From positions 248,001-312,000 of the forward strand of contig NZ_RAQC01000002.1 of NCBI RefSeq assembly GCF_003610405.1: 64,000 bases of DNA. Direction: 5' to 3'. Below, piece by piece: positions 29,141-37,356 of the stretch. Position 1 is the first letter of the stretch. Every line of letters begins with the position of its first letter. The notes beneath the pieces were generated by a model. That model did no database searches. It saw only the letters and a list, made by a program, of their open reading frames with translations, and was not told the DNA's origin. The position numbers and the translations under genes were made by a program. This stretch comes from Microbacterium sp. AG238 (lineage in GTDB: Bacteria; Actinomycetota; Actinomycetes; Actinomycetales; Microbacteriaceae).

Positions 29141-29722
29141 GTGCGATGGCAGCGCTTCTTCGAGGATCTCGAACACCAGCTGGACTCCGAATGGGAGGCC
29201 GAGCGGGCGGCGCTCGACACCGAGGCCGAGCGGTTGCGCCTCTCTCGGCTCACGCTGCGTGAACGCGTCGCCGAGCTGGTCGGCACCGAGGTCGCGATCG
29301 ATGTCGTCGCCGCCGATGCTGTGCGCGGACGTGTGACGGGAGCCGGTGCCGACTGGGTCGGCATCGAGAGCGCCGCCGGGCTGCGCGCCGCAGTCGTGCC
29401 GCTCGCGGCAGTAGCCTCGGTCGCGGCTGCGGAATCCGACCTGCTCCGCAGCGCCCGTCCGTCCGGACGCCGCCCGGCGCTCGCGGAACGCATGACACTC
29501 GGGTTCGTCCTGCGCGACCTCGCGCGTCGTCGCGTCGGCGTCCGCATCGCGGTTGCGGGGAACGCGACCTGGACGGGCACCATCGACCGCGCCGGCGCGG
29601 ACCACCTCGATCTCGCGCTCCACGGTGCGGGGGAGCACCGGCGGACGAGCGCCGTCACGGGTCATCGCATGATCGCCTATCCGGCGCTGCAGACCGTGCA
29701 TCTCGACGGCGGAAACGGGTGA
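29141..29722 (+). CDS. Conserved hypothetical protein (193 aa)
   Basis: I do not recognise a named family. The protein starts MRWQRFFEDLEHQLDSEWEAE. An N-terminal charged helix (about 1-45) is followed by two beta-rich modules of similar pattern (about 47-100, GTEVAIDVVAADAVRGRVTG; about 125-190, RVGVRIAVAGNATWTGTIDR). Both look like small barrel or Sm-like folds. There is no signal peptide or membrane segment. The GTG start is supported by a -10 hexamer exactly 6 nt upstream. Genes of this type recur between DUF6459 and the BldC-like gene in Micrococcales, which suggests a core cytosolic role. It converges with the next gene, 4 bp apart. Confidence 0.7.
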   Translation: MRWQRFFEDLEHQLDSEWEAERAALDTEAERLRLSRLTLRERVAELVGTEVAIDVVAADAVRGRVTGAGADWVGIESAAGLRAAVVPLAAVASVAAAESDLLRSARPSGRRPALAERMTLGFVLRDLARRRVGVRIAVAGNATWTGTIDRAGADHLDLALHGAGEHRRTSAVTGHRMIAYPALQTVHLDGGNG

Positions 29723-29726
29723 GGGA

Positions 29727-29999
29727 TCAATCGCTTCGGCGCCGCCGACCCCACAGCTCGGGAAAGCTCGCGATCTGCGATTGCTGCCATAGCGCCGCGC
29801 GACGAGCATCTTCGACCTGGGCGTCGAGGTAGTCTTCGACGCTCGCCGACTCGATCCGCCACCGAGACGGCGTTCCCACCTTCGCGCCGACCAGCCGGCC
29901 CTCGTGGACGAGCGCGATCACCTCGTCGACCTCGATCTGCAGCATCTCTGCGACCTGGGACGGGGTGAGGAAGCGCGCACTGTCGGGCGTGGCGGGCAT
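29727..29999 (-). CDS. Helix-turn-helix (excisionase/BldC-like) protein
   Basis: A 90-residue small DNA-binding protein. A MerR-like helix-turn-helix covers about residues 10-60: FLTPSQVAEMLQIEVDEVIALVHEGRLVGAKVG, then SRWRIESASVEDYL. This arrangement is shared by BldC, phage excisionases and related regulators. There is no phage context here, so a BldC-like chromosomal regulator is more likely than an excisionase. A C-terminal Trp/Arg-rich extension (about 65-90) is unusual for BldC. The start (MPATPDSARF) is supported by GATAAT 6 nt upstream; longer upstream reading has no such support. Confidence 0.78.
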   Translation of the reverse strand: MPATPDSARFLTPSQVAEMLQIEVDEVIALVHEGRLVGAKVGTPSRWRIESASVEDYLDAQVEDARRAALWQQSQIASFPELWGRRRRSD

Positions 30000-30005
30000 G
30001 CGTCC

Positions 30006-30011
30006 ATTATC
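30006..30011 (-). promoter_or_regulatory. Leaderless -10 element (BldC-like gene)
   Basis: GATAAT on the minus strand, 6 nt before the ATG at 29999. Confidence 0.6.
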
Positions 30012-30097
30012 TGCACGCTCACGTCGCCGCGTCGTGCCCTTGACACCCCTGTGGAGAACCGAGAACGTCCGCGCGTCGGTTCGCCCACGATGGTGGC

Positions 30098-30724
30098 ATG
30101 GTCGTACGCACGTCACTCCGCAGACGCCTCCGCCGGGCCGACGCACGCGTCATCATCGGCATCGTGCTGGTGCTGATCTCCATCGCCGGCGTGTGGTCGG
30201 TCGTGTCGGCTGCCCGCCAGACCTCGACCGTTCTCAGCGCAGCACGCACGATCGTCGTCGGCGAGCCCGTCGAGGCGGACGATCTGCGCGTCGTGGAGGT
30301 GGCACTCGGGGCGGCCGACGAGATCTACGCGGCTCCGGGCACGCTCGAGCCCGGCGCCGTCGCCGCCCGGACGATACCCGCGGGCGAGCTGGTGCCGCGC
30401 GGCGCTGTGGCGTCGCCCGATCAGCTGGCTGCGACGACGATCGTCGTACAGACGACGAACGCCGTGCCGGGCTCGGTCTCGGCGGGAACCCGGGTGGAGG
30501 TGTGGAGCGCAGCTGAGCGCGAGCGCGGTGTGTTCGCCGACCCCCGCATCCTCGTCGCGGACGCGACGGTGCGAGCCCTGCAGAGCAGTGACGGCCTCGT
30601 CGCGCAGCAGCGCTCCGCCGCCGTCGAGTTGGTCGTGCCCCGGGCGGATGTCGGCGCCCTGCTTGCCGCGATCGGCGCGGGAGACGCCCTCTCCGTGATT
30701 CCTGCTGCGGGTGGGGACCGCTGA
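30098..30724 (+). CDS. SAF-domain protein, CpaB/RcpC-like
   Basis: A 208-residue protein with a basic N-terminus, one membrane segment (about 18-38) and an extracytoplasmic SAF domain (about 45-110; VVGEPVEADDLRVVEVAL and ARTIPAGELVPRGAV). Proteins of this kind (CpaB/RcpC, FlgA) help assemble Flp/Tad pili or flagellar rings. It overlaps the start of the following CpaE-like ATPase gene by 1 bp. No TadA ATPase, TadB/C or pilin gene is adjacent. TTGACA at 30040-30045 is a plausible -35 with a weak -10 (GAACGT) 17 bp on. Confidence 0.78.
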   Translation: MVVRTSLRRRLRRADARVIIGIVLVLISIAGVWSVVSAARQTSTVLSAARTIVVGEPVEADDLRVVEVALGAADEIYAAPGTLEPGAVAARTIPAGELVPRGAVASPDQLAATTIVVQTTNAVPGSVSAGTRVEVWSAAERERGVFADPRILVADATVRALQSSDGLVAQQRSAAVELVVPRADVGALLAAIGAGDALSVIPAAGGDR

Positions 30725-31950
30725 TGCGCGTCGTGGTCGCGATCCCGGATGCCGGGCCTTTCGTCGAACGACTGCGTGCCGGCGGCCATACGGAGGTCGC
30801 GGTGCTCGCCCCCGACGTGATGGTCGGCGTAGCGCGCGAGGGCTCAGGTGCGACCGAGGCCCTGGCCGAGGCGGATGTCGTGGTGCTCGCTGCATCCCGG
30901 GCCTGGCTCACCCGCGAGGTCGTCGAGCTGTGCGATCGCGCGGCGACGCGGATCGTCGCCTGGGCTCGGGATCCTTCCGAGCGCCGGTTCGCGGAGGTCC
31001 TCGGTGTCGCGGTCGTCGATGCCGACGTGGATGCCCTGGACGCCGTGACCGCCCTCCCGTCTCCGCGACCGCGCGGCCGATCGCGAGGCCGGGTGATCGT
31101 CGTGTGGGGCGCGGCCGGTGCGCCGGGGCGCACGACGCTCGCGATCGAGCTCGCCCGGGAGACGGCTCGGGATGGGCGCCGCGTCGCGCTCGCCGACGCG
31201 GACACCCATGCTCCGTCGGTCGCCATCGCGCTGGGCATCCCCGACGAGGGGCCAGGGCTCGCGGCGGCCTGCCGACGGGCATCTCGGGGCGAGCTGACCC
31301 CGGCCGAGCTGACCCGTATCGCCGAGCCGGCCGGTGCCGTCGAGGTCCTGACGGGGATCAATCGCACGACACGCTGGCCCGAGCTCGGGTCGGGCCGCGT
31401 CATGCGCACCTTGGCGACCTGTCGTGAGTGGGTCGACGACGTGTTCGTCGACGTCTCGGCATCTCTCGAACGCGACGAAGAGATCGTCAGCGATCTCGAC
31501 GGCCCGCGACGTAATGGGGCCACGCTCGCGGCGCTCGAATCAGCCGACCTGGTCGTCGCCGTCGCCGCTGCCGACCCCGTCGGGCTCTCCCGATTCCTGC
31601 GGGCATATCCCGACCTGCGGGCGACGGTCGGGGCCGTACCGGTGCATGTCGTGGTCAACAAACTGCGCGGCGGGCCACTCGGGATCGATCCACGAGGTCA
31701 GATCCGCCGCAGCTTCGAGCGATACGCGGGCATCGAGCGATGCTGGTTCGTTCCCTGGGAACCGCGTGCCGCGGACGCCGCGCTCCTCGCGGCGCGCCCC
31801 ATCGGAGAGGGCAACGGGCGGGGGCCGCTCCCCGCGGCAGTTCGCCGGTTCGTCGGCGAGGCGATCGCCCCGCCGACGCCGTCCACCCCCGCCCAGCTCC
31901 GGCGGCAGCGTGTGACGGGGCGGGCGGCGCCAGTGAGGTCGGCCCCCTAG
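30724..31950 (+). CDS. CpaE/Ssd-like P-loop protein with deviant Walker A
   Basis: A 408-residue protein. An N-terminal receiver-like region (about 1-110) precedes a MinD/ParA-type ATPase domain (about 122-370). The P-loop reads GAAGAPGRTT (129-138), with Arg where the canonical Walker Lys should be and no deviant-Walker signature Lys. Later motifs such as VDVSASLE and VVAVAAADPVGLSRFLRAY keep the fold. Related actinobacterial proteins are called CpaE-like or septum site-determining (Ssd). ATP hydrolysis may be weak or absent (inference). It forms a two-gene operon with the SAF protein. Its stop codon lies inside the -10 of pdtaS. Confidence 0.75.
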   Translation: MRVVVAIPDAGPFVERLRAGGHTEVAVLAPDVMVGVAREGSGATEALAEADVVVLAASRAWLTREVVELCDRAATRIVAWARDPSERRFAEVLGVAVVDADVDALDAVTALPSPRPRGRSRGRVIVVWGAAGAPGRTTLAIELARETARDGRRVALADADTHAPSVAIALGIPDEGPGLAAACRRASRGELTPAELTRIAEPAGAVEVLTGINRTTRWPELGSGRVMRTLATCREWVDDVFVDVSASLERDEEIVSDLDGPRRNGATLAALESADLVVAVAAADPVGLSRFLRAYPDLRATVGAVPVHVVVNKLRGGPLGIDPRGQIRRSFERYAGIERCWFVPWEPRAADAALLAARPIGEGNGRGPLPAAVRRFVGEAIAPPTPSTPAQLRRQRVTGRAAPVRSAP

Positions 31951-31953
31951 TCT
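31948..31953 (+). promoter_or_regulatory. Leaderless -10 element (pdtaS)
   Basis: TAGTCT: the TAG is the stop codon of the upstream gene. Six nt later is GTG 31960, while the nearby ATG 31957 is only 3 nt away. Confidence 0.6.
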
Positions 31954-31959
31954 GGAATG

Positions 31960-33453
31960 GTGTCGACCCTCAGCGATCTCGTCCATGCTCAAGGACTCTC
32001 CACCGACGCCGACGTCGAGTGGCTCCACCGCCTCGCGGGCGATGGGCAGCTGTTGGCCGACCTCGCGTTCGCCGACATCGTCATCTGGGTGCCCACGGCC
32101 GACGACTCGTTCATCGCCGTGGCGCACACGCGGCCCGGGGGAGCGGCGACGTTGTTCTATCGAGACATCGTCGGCGACCGGGTGCGGCCGCAATGGCGCA
32201 CGCAGGTGAAGGATGCCTTCACCCAGGCGCGCATCGTCGATTCCGCGTCGCCCGACTGGTTCGAGGAGACCCCCACGCGCGTGCGCGCGGTCCCCATCGT
32301 GCGGGAGCGGGCCGCGGAGGGGCGACCGGCGCACGTCGTCGGAGTGCTCACGCGGCACACGAATCTCGGTGAGGCGCGCACACCGTCGCGCCAGCAGATC
32401 ACGTTCAACGACTGCGCGGACGATTTGTTCGGGATGGTCGCGTCGTCGGACTTCCCCGACCTCAACGCCCCGACCGCCCCGCGGCGCGGCGCGCCGCGGG
32501 CATCGGACGGACTCATCCGGCTCGACGTCGATGGCATGACGACCTTCGCTAGCCCGAACGCGCTGTCGGCCTTCAATCGGCTGGGCTTCGAGGATGAGCT
32601 CGAGGGTGAGCCACTCATCGAGGTCGCGACCGCGATCCTCCCCAGCAAGCGCGAGTTCGACGAGTCGCTGCCTATCGTGATGGCCGGGCGTGCCCCGTGG
32701 CGGGCCGACATCGAGGCACGCGGGGTGACGGTGTCGTTGCGGACCATTCCGCTGCGCGACCACGGTACGCGCATCGGTGCCATCGTGCTGTGCCGCGACG
32801 TCAGCGAGATCCGGCACCAGGAGCAGGAGCTCATCACCAAGGATGCGACGATCCGCGAGATCCACCACCGCGTGAAGAACAACCTGCAGACGGTCGCGTC
32901 GCTGCTGCGGATCCAGGCGCGTCGCACGCATTCCGAGGAAGCCCGCGACGCTCTCACCCAGGCGATGCGGCGTGTGTCGGCCATCGCCGTCGTCCACGAC
33001 ACCCTCTCGGAGGGGCTCGCGCAGAACGTCGATTTCGACGAGGTCTTCGCGCGCGTCCTCAAGCTCGTCGCCGAGGTGGCGGCAGCGCCCAACACGCGCG
33101 CCCGGACGCGATCGACCGGCCGTTTCGGAACGCTGCCGAGCGAGTACGCCACGCCACTCGCGCTCGCTCTCACCGAGCTCGTGACGAACGCGGTCGAGCA
33201 CGGTCTCGCCGGCACGGAGGGTGACGTCGAGATCGTCGCCGAGCGTTCGGCGGAGCGCCTCGAGGTCAAGGTCCGCGATTCGGGCAGCGGGTTGCCGGAG
33301 GGTCAGGTCGGGCGCGGCCTCGGCACGCAGATCGTCCGGACGCTCATCCAGGGCGAACTCAGCGGGACGATCGACTGGCACACGCTCGTCGGGAGCGGCA
33401 CCGAGGTGACCATCGACATCCCGCTGCGTTACATCGAGCGCGACGCGGGCTGA
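31960..33453 (+). CDS. pdtaS: Sensor histidine kinase PdtaS (HisKA_2 type)
   Basis: A 497-residue soluble kinase of the PdtaS-PdtaR system, whose partner is an RNA-binding ANTAR regulator (not in this window). An N-terminal GAF-like domain (about 10-160) and a PAS-like domain (about 185-290) precede the HisKA_2 box TIREIHHRVKNNLQTVASLLRIQ, with phospho-His near 302-303. The HATPase domain has ELVTNAVEHGL and VRDSGSGLP. In mycobacteria PdtaS responds to metals and nitric oxide. There is no membrane segment. GTG 31960 is preferred over ATG 31957 because it lies 6 nt after the -10 and gives MSTLSDLV, the usual N-terminus. It converges on whiB1, as in mycobacteria. Confidence 0.93.
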   Translation: MSTLSDLVHAQGLSTDADVEWLHRLAGDGQLLADLAFADIVIWVPTADDSFIAVAHTRPGGAATLFYRDIVGDRVRPQWRTQVKDAFTQARIVDSASPDWFEETPTRVRAVPIVRERAAEGRPAHVVGVLTRHTNLGEARTPSRQQITFNDCADDLFGMVASSDFPDLNAPTAPRRGAPRASDGLIRLDVDGMTTFASPNALSAFNRLGFEDELEGEPLIEVATAILPSKREFDESLPIVMAGRAPWRADIEARGVTVSLRTIPLRDHGTRIGAIVLCRDVSEIRHQEQELITKDATIREIHHRVKNNLQTVASLLRIQARRTHSEEARDALTQAMRRVSAIAVVHDTLSEGLAQNVDFDEVFARVLKLVAEVAAAPNTRARTRSTGRFGTLPSEYATPLALALTELVTNAVEHGLAGTEGDVEIVAERSAERLEVKVRDSGSGLPEGQVGRGLGTQIVRTLIQGELSGTIDWHTLVGSGTEVTIDIPLRYIERDAG

Positions 33454-33493
33454 GTGCGACGAGCGCGTCCGGCGGTCAGGAGGGCTGCGCGGC

Positions 33494-33742
33494 TCAGGAG
33501 GCGCGACGTGCGCGCGCAGCGCGGCGCTTCAGCGCACGGCGCTCATCCTCGGAGAGGCCTCCCCAGACGCCCGAGTCCTGGCCGGTCTCGAGGGCGTACT
33601 GCAGGCAGATCTCCGTGACGGTGCAACGGGCGCAGACCGCCTTCGCCTTCTCGATCTGGTCGACGGCGGGGCCGGTGTTGCCCACGGGGAAGAAGAGTTC
33701 GGGGTCGACGGTCAGGCAGGCAGACTTGTCGCGCCAATCCAT
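33494..33742 (-). CDS. whiB1: WhiB-family iron-sulphur regulator, WhiB1 type
   Basis: An 82-residue protein. The cluster cysteines are C9, C37, C40 and C46 (C-x27-C-x2-C-x5-C), followed by GVWGG (58-62) and a basic tail (RRALKRRAARARR). WhiB1 is an essential nitric-oxide-sensitive transcription factor in mycobacteria. AAGGAG lies 6 nt before the ATG. The start MDWRDKSACL and short N-terminus are diagnostic of WhiB1. It sits tail to tail with pdtaS. The 220-bp upstream gap has an inverted repeat, GCGAGC-N4-GCTCGC (33810-33825), that could be an operator (weak). Confidence 0.95.
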   Translation of the reverse strand: MDWRDKSACLTVDPELFFPVGNTGPAVDQIEKAKAVCARCTVTEICLQYALETGQDSGVWGGLSEDERRALKRRAARARRAS

Positions 33743-33963
33743 GTGGTGCTCCTTGGGGTGGTGATTCTGTCGGGCCGGACTCGGGTAGTCCGTTACCCTG
33801 GATAAGTGTGCGAGCGGATGCTCGCCCCACTTCGCTGTGGGAGCACACGGCTTGATCTATCGTCCCATAGCCCGGACAGATGAATCAAGGGTGAACTGTG
33901 GATTTGCTCGCCGCCGGGCCGTGAATACCGGCATTGCGCGGCCTGGATCGAAGGTCGGATGCC

Positions 33964-34350
33964 ATGGCTTCCTCTGCTGTCGAACGCCTCGCGGGAGCCG
34001 TGCTCGCGGCCGAGGCCCTGGCGCTCCTCGCGGTCGTCGGGTGGGAGATCGTCGCTCTCGTGAGCGGCGACACGATCGACGTGCCGAGCTCCGTGGCGCT
34101 GATCGTGTTGACGGCGGTCGGGGCGGTGGCGCTCGCCGCATTCGCGGTCTCGGTGTGGCGACGGATCTCCTGGGGCCGCTCGGGAGGCATCGTCGCGCAG
34201 CTGCTGATCCTGGCCGTCGCGCTCGGTGCGGCCACGGGCCAGTACGCCGACCCGGGAACGGCGGTGCTCATCGCGGTGCCGGGCATCGTCGGTTTCGTGA
34301 TGCTCGTGGCCGCTACGCGGCGCGCAGCGCGCGATCGCGGCGAATCCTGA
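33964..34350 (+). CDS. Small four-helix membrane protein (unknown)
   Basis: A 128-residue integral membrane protein with four hydrophobic segments (about 10-28, 38-57, 72-92 and 97-117) and a basic C-terminus (RRAARDRGES). No family motif is recognised. The ATG at 33964 is chosen because it places the first charged residues correctly before the first helix. An in-frame GTG 30 bp upstream is less likely. A 15-bp tandem repeat spans its stop codon. It is convergent with bcp. Confidence 0.65.
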   Translation: MASSAVERLAGAVLAAEALALLAVVGWEIVALVSGDTIDVPSSVALIVLTAVGAVALAAFAVSVWRRISWGRSGGIVAQLLILAVALGAATGQYADPGTAVLIAVPGIVGFVMLVAATRRAARDRGES

Positions 34351-34386
34351 CACCGCGAGTCCTGCCACCGCGAGTCCTGCCACCGC
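34349..34386 (+). repeat. 15-bp tandem repeat at a gene end
   Basis: CACCGCGAGTCCTGC occurs twice perfectly (34349-34363 and 34364-34378), then CACCGCGA. A degenerate copy (GCGAATCCTGA) forms the last codons of the preceding gene. Confidence 0.9.
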
Positions 34387-34405
34387 GACGGGCGACGAGA
34401 GCGCT

Positions 34406-34873
34406 TCAGTCCAGACCGAGCAGGGCGCGCACGCGCGCGACGTGGCCGGTGGCCTTGACGTTGTAGAGCGCGTGCTCGATGCGACCGTCCGCGTCGATGA
34501 CGAAGGTCGATCGGATGACGCCCTCGACGGTCTTGCCGTAGTTCTTCTTCTCGCCCCACGCGCCGTACGCCTCGTGCACGGCGTGGTCGGGATCGCTCAG
34601 CAGCGGGTAGGTCAGCTGCTCCTGCTCACGGAAGCGGCGGAGCTTGGCCTCGTCGTCGCGCGAGATCCCGATCACCTCGATCCCTGCGGCGCGCAAGGAG
34701 TCGACGCTGTCGCGGAAGTCGCATGCCTCGCGCGTGCACCCGGGTGTCATGGCGGCGGGATAGAAGAAGACGACCGTGCGCCGTCCGCGCAGGTCCGACA
34801 GCGAGAGCGTCGAGCCGTCCTGGTCGTCGAGGGTGAATTCGGGGGCGGGATCGCCCGGTTCCAGACGCGTCAT
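34406..34873 (-). CDS. bcp: Thioredoxin-dependent thiol peroxidase (Bcp/PrxQ)
   Basis: A 155-residue atypical 2-Cys peroxiredoxin that reduces peroxides using thioredoxin. The active site is YPAAMTPGCTREACDFRD, with peroxidatic C46, T43 in the conserved TPGCT, and resolving C51 five residues on. This spacing defines the PrxQ/Bcp alpha2-alpha3 type. The length is standard. The ATG overlaps the rsgA stop (ATGA). It also has its own TAGGCT hexamer 6 nt upstream inside the end of rsgA, so it may be both co-transcribed with rsgA and expressed alone. Confidence 0.95.
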   Translation of the reverse strand: MTRLEPGDPAPEFTLDDQDGSTLSLSDLRGRRTVVFFYPAAMTPGCTREACDFRDSVDSLRAAGIEVIGISRDDEAKLRRFREQEQLTYPLLSDPDHAVHEAYGAWGEKKNYGKTVEGVIRSTFVIDADGRIEHALYNVKATGHVARVRALLGLD

Positions 34874-35949
34874 GATTCCAGCCTAGAACGCCGCACGGCC
34901 GGGTCGACGCCGGCAGAGAACGTGCCGAGCAGGCGCTGCAGCGAGTCGAGACGTGCCGGTCCGCGTTCGCCGAGTCGGCCCGCCGCGACAGCCTCGATGA
35001 TCGCGCAGTCGGGTGCGTCGGGAAGATGCGTGCATCCGCGCGGGCATTCTTCGGCGACGGCGGCGAGGTCGGTGAAAGCGGCGAGGATGTTGGCGGGATC
35101 GACGTGCCCGAGTCCGAACGACCGCACGCCGGGCGTGTCGATGACCCAACCGCGGCCCTCAGGTCCGCGGTAGCGCAGCGAGACGGTGGAGCTCGATGTG
35201 TGGCGACCGCGTCCGGTGACCTCGTTGACGTGCCCGGTCGCCCGGGCAGCCGTCGGCACCAGCGCGTTCACGAGGGTGGACTTGCCGACACCCGAGTGGC
35301 CGACGAACACCGTCGCATGACCCACGAGCTTCGCGCCGAGTTCGTCGACCGGCATCCGTCCGCGTCCGCTCGTGAGGACTTCGAGGCCGTCGACCCCCTC
35401 GAAGTGAGCGAGGAACGTCGAGGGGTCGGCGAGGTCGGTCTTGGTGACGACGAGCATCGGATGGATGCCGGCGTCGAGGGCCGCGATGAGGTAGCGGTCG
35501 ACCAGCCGCGGGCGCGGCTCGGGGTCGGCCGCCGCCACGACGATGACCATCTGGTCGGCGTTCGCCACGACGATCCGTTCGACCTGATCGGTGTCGTCGG
35601 CGCTGCGGCGCAGCAGCGTCGTGCGCGGTTCGATGCCGACGATGCGTCCGAGAGTGCCCTCGTCGCCCGACACGTCTCCGACCACGCGTGCTCGGTCACC
35701 GCTGACGATCGGCTGCTTCCGCAGCTCCCGAGCCCGCACCGCCAGGGTCGTGTGCTCGTCGTCGCCGTCCTCGTCGATGAGCACCGTGTACCGACCGCGG
35801 TCGACACCCACGACGCGCGCCACCTGCGCATCGCTGTGCGCGGGGCGGCGCTTCGTGCGGGGCCGATTCGCTTTGGGGTTCGGACGCATCCGGATGTCGG
35901 ACTCGTCGTACTCCTCGTCGAGGTCGTCGTCGCCGCCGAGCCAGCTCAC
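34870..35949 (-). CDS. rsgA: Ribosome small-subunit-dependent GTPase RsgA
   Basis: A 359-residue circularly permuted GTPase that releases factors from, and checks, the late 30S subunit. The order is an acidic and then basic N-terminal tail (1-40), an OB fold (about 42-105), G4 TKTD (169-172), G1 GHSGVGKS (217-224), and G3 DTPG. A C-terminal zinc-binding part follows (CPRGCTHLPDAPDC). The GTG start overlaps the aroA stop (GTGA), which fixes it. The operon order aroA-rsgA-bcp is coupled by 4-bp overlaps. aroA next to rsgA is also seen in mycobacteria. Confidence 0.95.
   Translation of the reverse strand: MSWLGGDDDLDEEYDESDIRMRPNPKANRPRTKRRPAHSDAQVARVVGVDRGRYTVLIDEDGDDEHTTLAVRARELRKQPIVSGDRARVVGDVSGDEGTLGRIVGIEPRTTLLRRSADDTDQVERIVVANADQMVIVVAAADPEPRPRLVDRYLIAALDAGIHPMLVVTKTDLADPSTFLAHFEGVDGLEVLTSGRGRMPVDELGAKLVGHATVFVGHSGVGKSTLVNALVPTAARATGHVNEVTGRGRHTSSSTVSLRYRGPEGRGWVIDTPGVRSFGLGHVDPANILAAFTDLAAVAEECPRGCTHLPDAPDCAIIEAVAAGRLGERGPARLDSLQRLLGTFSAGVDPAVRRSRLES
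34880..34885 (-). promoter_or_regulatory. Leaderless -10 element (bcp), inside rsgA
   Basis: TAGGCT on the minus strand, 6 nt before the bcp ATG and within the last codons of rsgA. Confidence 0.55.
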
Positions 35950-37289
35950 CCGTCGACCCGCGCATTGTCTGCGAGCATCTCGGCCCACAGCTCGGGGAAC
36001 TCCGGCATCGTCTTGGCGGTGGTGCCGATGTCGTCGACCTCGACCCCCGGCACGCGAAGACCGATGATCGCGCCCGCGGTCGCCATGCGGTGGTCGTGGT
36101 GGGCTCGCCAGAGCCCGCCACGCAGCGGCGCGGGTGTGATCCGGATGCCGTCCTCGAGCTCCTCCGCCGAACCTCCGAGTGCTCGCAGGTTGCCGACCAG
36201 AGCAGCGATCCGGTCGGTCTCATGCCCACGGATGTGGCCGATCCCGTGCAGCGTGCTCGGCGAGTCAGCGAAGGCCGCGAGCGCGAAGAGCGACGGTGTC
36301 AGCTCGCTCGCGGCAGAGAGGTCGAGGTCGACTCCGCGGATCTCACCGGTTCCGGTGACGGCGAGGACGCCGCTGCGGCGCGTCACCCGAGCGCCCATCT
36401 CCGTCAGGATGTCGACGAGCAGGGCACCGGGCTGAGTGGAGTGCACGGGCCAGTGGGGCACGGTCACACGGCCGCCGGTGAGGACGGCCGCGGCGAGGAA
36501 CGGGGCCGCGTTGGAGAGGTCGGGCTCGATCGTGAGCTCCTTGCCGCGCAACGGACCGGCCGGCACGAGCCACTCGCGTTCGTTCGGGCGTTCGACGACG
36601 ACGCCGCGGTGGCCGAGTGACTCGACCGTCATGTCGATGTGGGGCAGGCTCGGCAGGCGGTGGCCGTCGTGCACGAGTCGGAGGCCCACATCGAAGCGAG
36701 GCGCGGCCAGCAGCAGGCCCGAGACGAACTGGCTGGACCCGCTCGCATCGATCGTGACCTCGCCGCCGCGCACGTGCCCATGCCCGTGCACGAGGAACGG
36801 CAGGGTCCAACGGCCGCCGTCGTCGATGTCGACACCGAGCTCGCGGAGGCTACGGATCATCTCCGCCATGGGCCGGTGCAGGGCGCTCTCGTGCGCCGTC
36901 ACGGTGACCTCCCCGCGGGCGAGGCCCGCCAGGGGCGTGACGAAGCGCATCACGGTGCCTGCCTGGCCGCAGTCGACGACGGCGTCGACGGGGCTTTCGC
37001 CGAACGGGGTCACGATGAGGTCGGGACCGAACCGTCCGTCGCCGGGGACCGCTTCGATGTGAGCACCGAGCGCGCGCAGCGCATCGATCATGCGCGCGGA
37101 GTCGTCGGAATGGAGGGGCGCGATGAGCCGCGAAGGTGTTTCGGCGAGGGCAGACAGCACCAGCTCACGATTGGTGATCGACTTCGATCCGGGGACGGCG
37201 ACCTCGGCTCGGACAGGGGCATCGGCGACGGGAGCGCGCCACGGCGCGCCGATGTCGGCGGGACGGGGGGAATACGCGGCTGTGCTCAT
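35946..37289 (-). CDS. aroA: 3-Phosphoshikimate 1-carboxyvinyltransferase (EPSP synthase)
   Basis: A 447-residue shikimate-pathway enzyme joining shikimate-3-phosphate and PEP. Visible motifs are PGSKSITNR (33-41, with K36 and S37), [22 protein letters not shown] and, near the C-terminus, RAHHDHRMA. The Gly-Gln-Ala-Gly-Thr and Arg-Phe variants are usual for actinobacterial AroA. The start [10 protein letters not shown] is chosen because the region upstream is shared with the divergent sigma gene. A TACTGT -10 lies 8 nt before the ATG. Confidence 0.97.
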   Translation of the reverse strand: MSTAAYSPRPADIGAPWRAPVADAPVRAEVAVPGSKSITNRELVLSALAETPSRLIAPLHSDDSARMIDALRALGAHIEAVPGDGRFGPDLIVTPFGESPVDAVVDCGQAGTVMRFVTPLAGLARGEVTVTAHESALHRPMAEMIRSLRELGVDIDDGGRWTLPFLVHGHGHVRGGEVTIDASGSSQFVSGLLLAAPRFDVGLRLVHDGHRLPSLPHIDMTVESLGHRGVVVERPNEREWLVPAGPLRGKELTIEPDLSNAAPFLAAAVLTGGRVTVPHWPVHSTQPGALLVDILTEMGARVTRRSGVLAVTGTGEIRGVDLDLSAASELTPSLFALAAFADSPSTLHGIGHIRGHETDRIAALVGNLRALGGSAEELEDGIRITPAPLRGGLWRAHHDHRMATAGAIIGLRVPGVEVDDIGTTAKTMPEFPELWAEMLADNARVDG

Positions 37290-37297
37290 GGGTTTCC

Positions 37298-37325
37298 ACA
37301 GTATCGAACGCCCTCGTTCTGTCGA
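37298..37325 (-). promoter_or_regulatory. Candidate aroA promoter
   Basis: On the minus strand, TCGACA (37325-37320), a 16-bp spacer and TACTGT (37303-37298), then 8 nt to the aroA start. Confidence 0.45.
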
Positions 37326-37356
37326 GGTCGTTGGTCCTACCGAGGGAAGGGAGTCC

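Noticed and set aside
29727..29999. Phage excisionase marking an integrated element
   Set aside because: No integrase, attachment repeats or phage genes are near; the gene sits in conserved chromosomal context and looks like BldC.
30724..31950. ParA/Soj chromosome-partition protein
   Set aside because: Walker A is degenerate, a receiver-like N-domain is present and no ParB or parS lies nearby; CpaE/Ssd-like fits better.
37290..37356. SigR-type GGAAT-N-GTT autoregulatory promoter before the sigma gene
   Set aside because: No acceptable match was found in the 67-bp gap.
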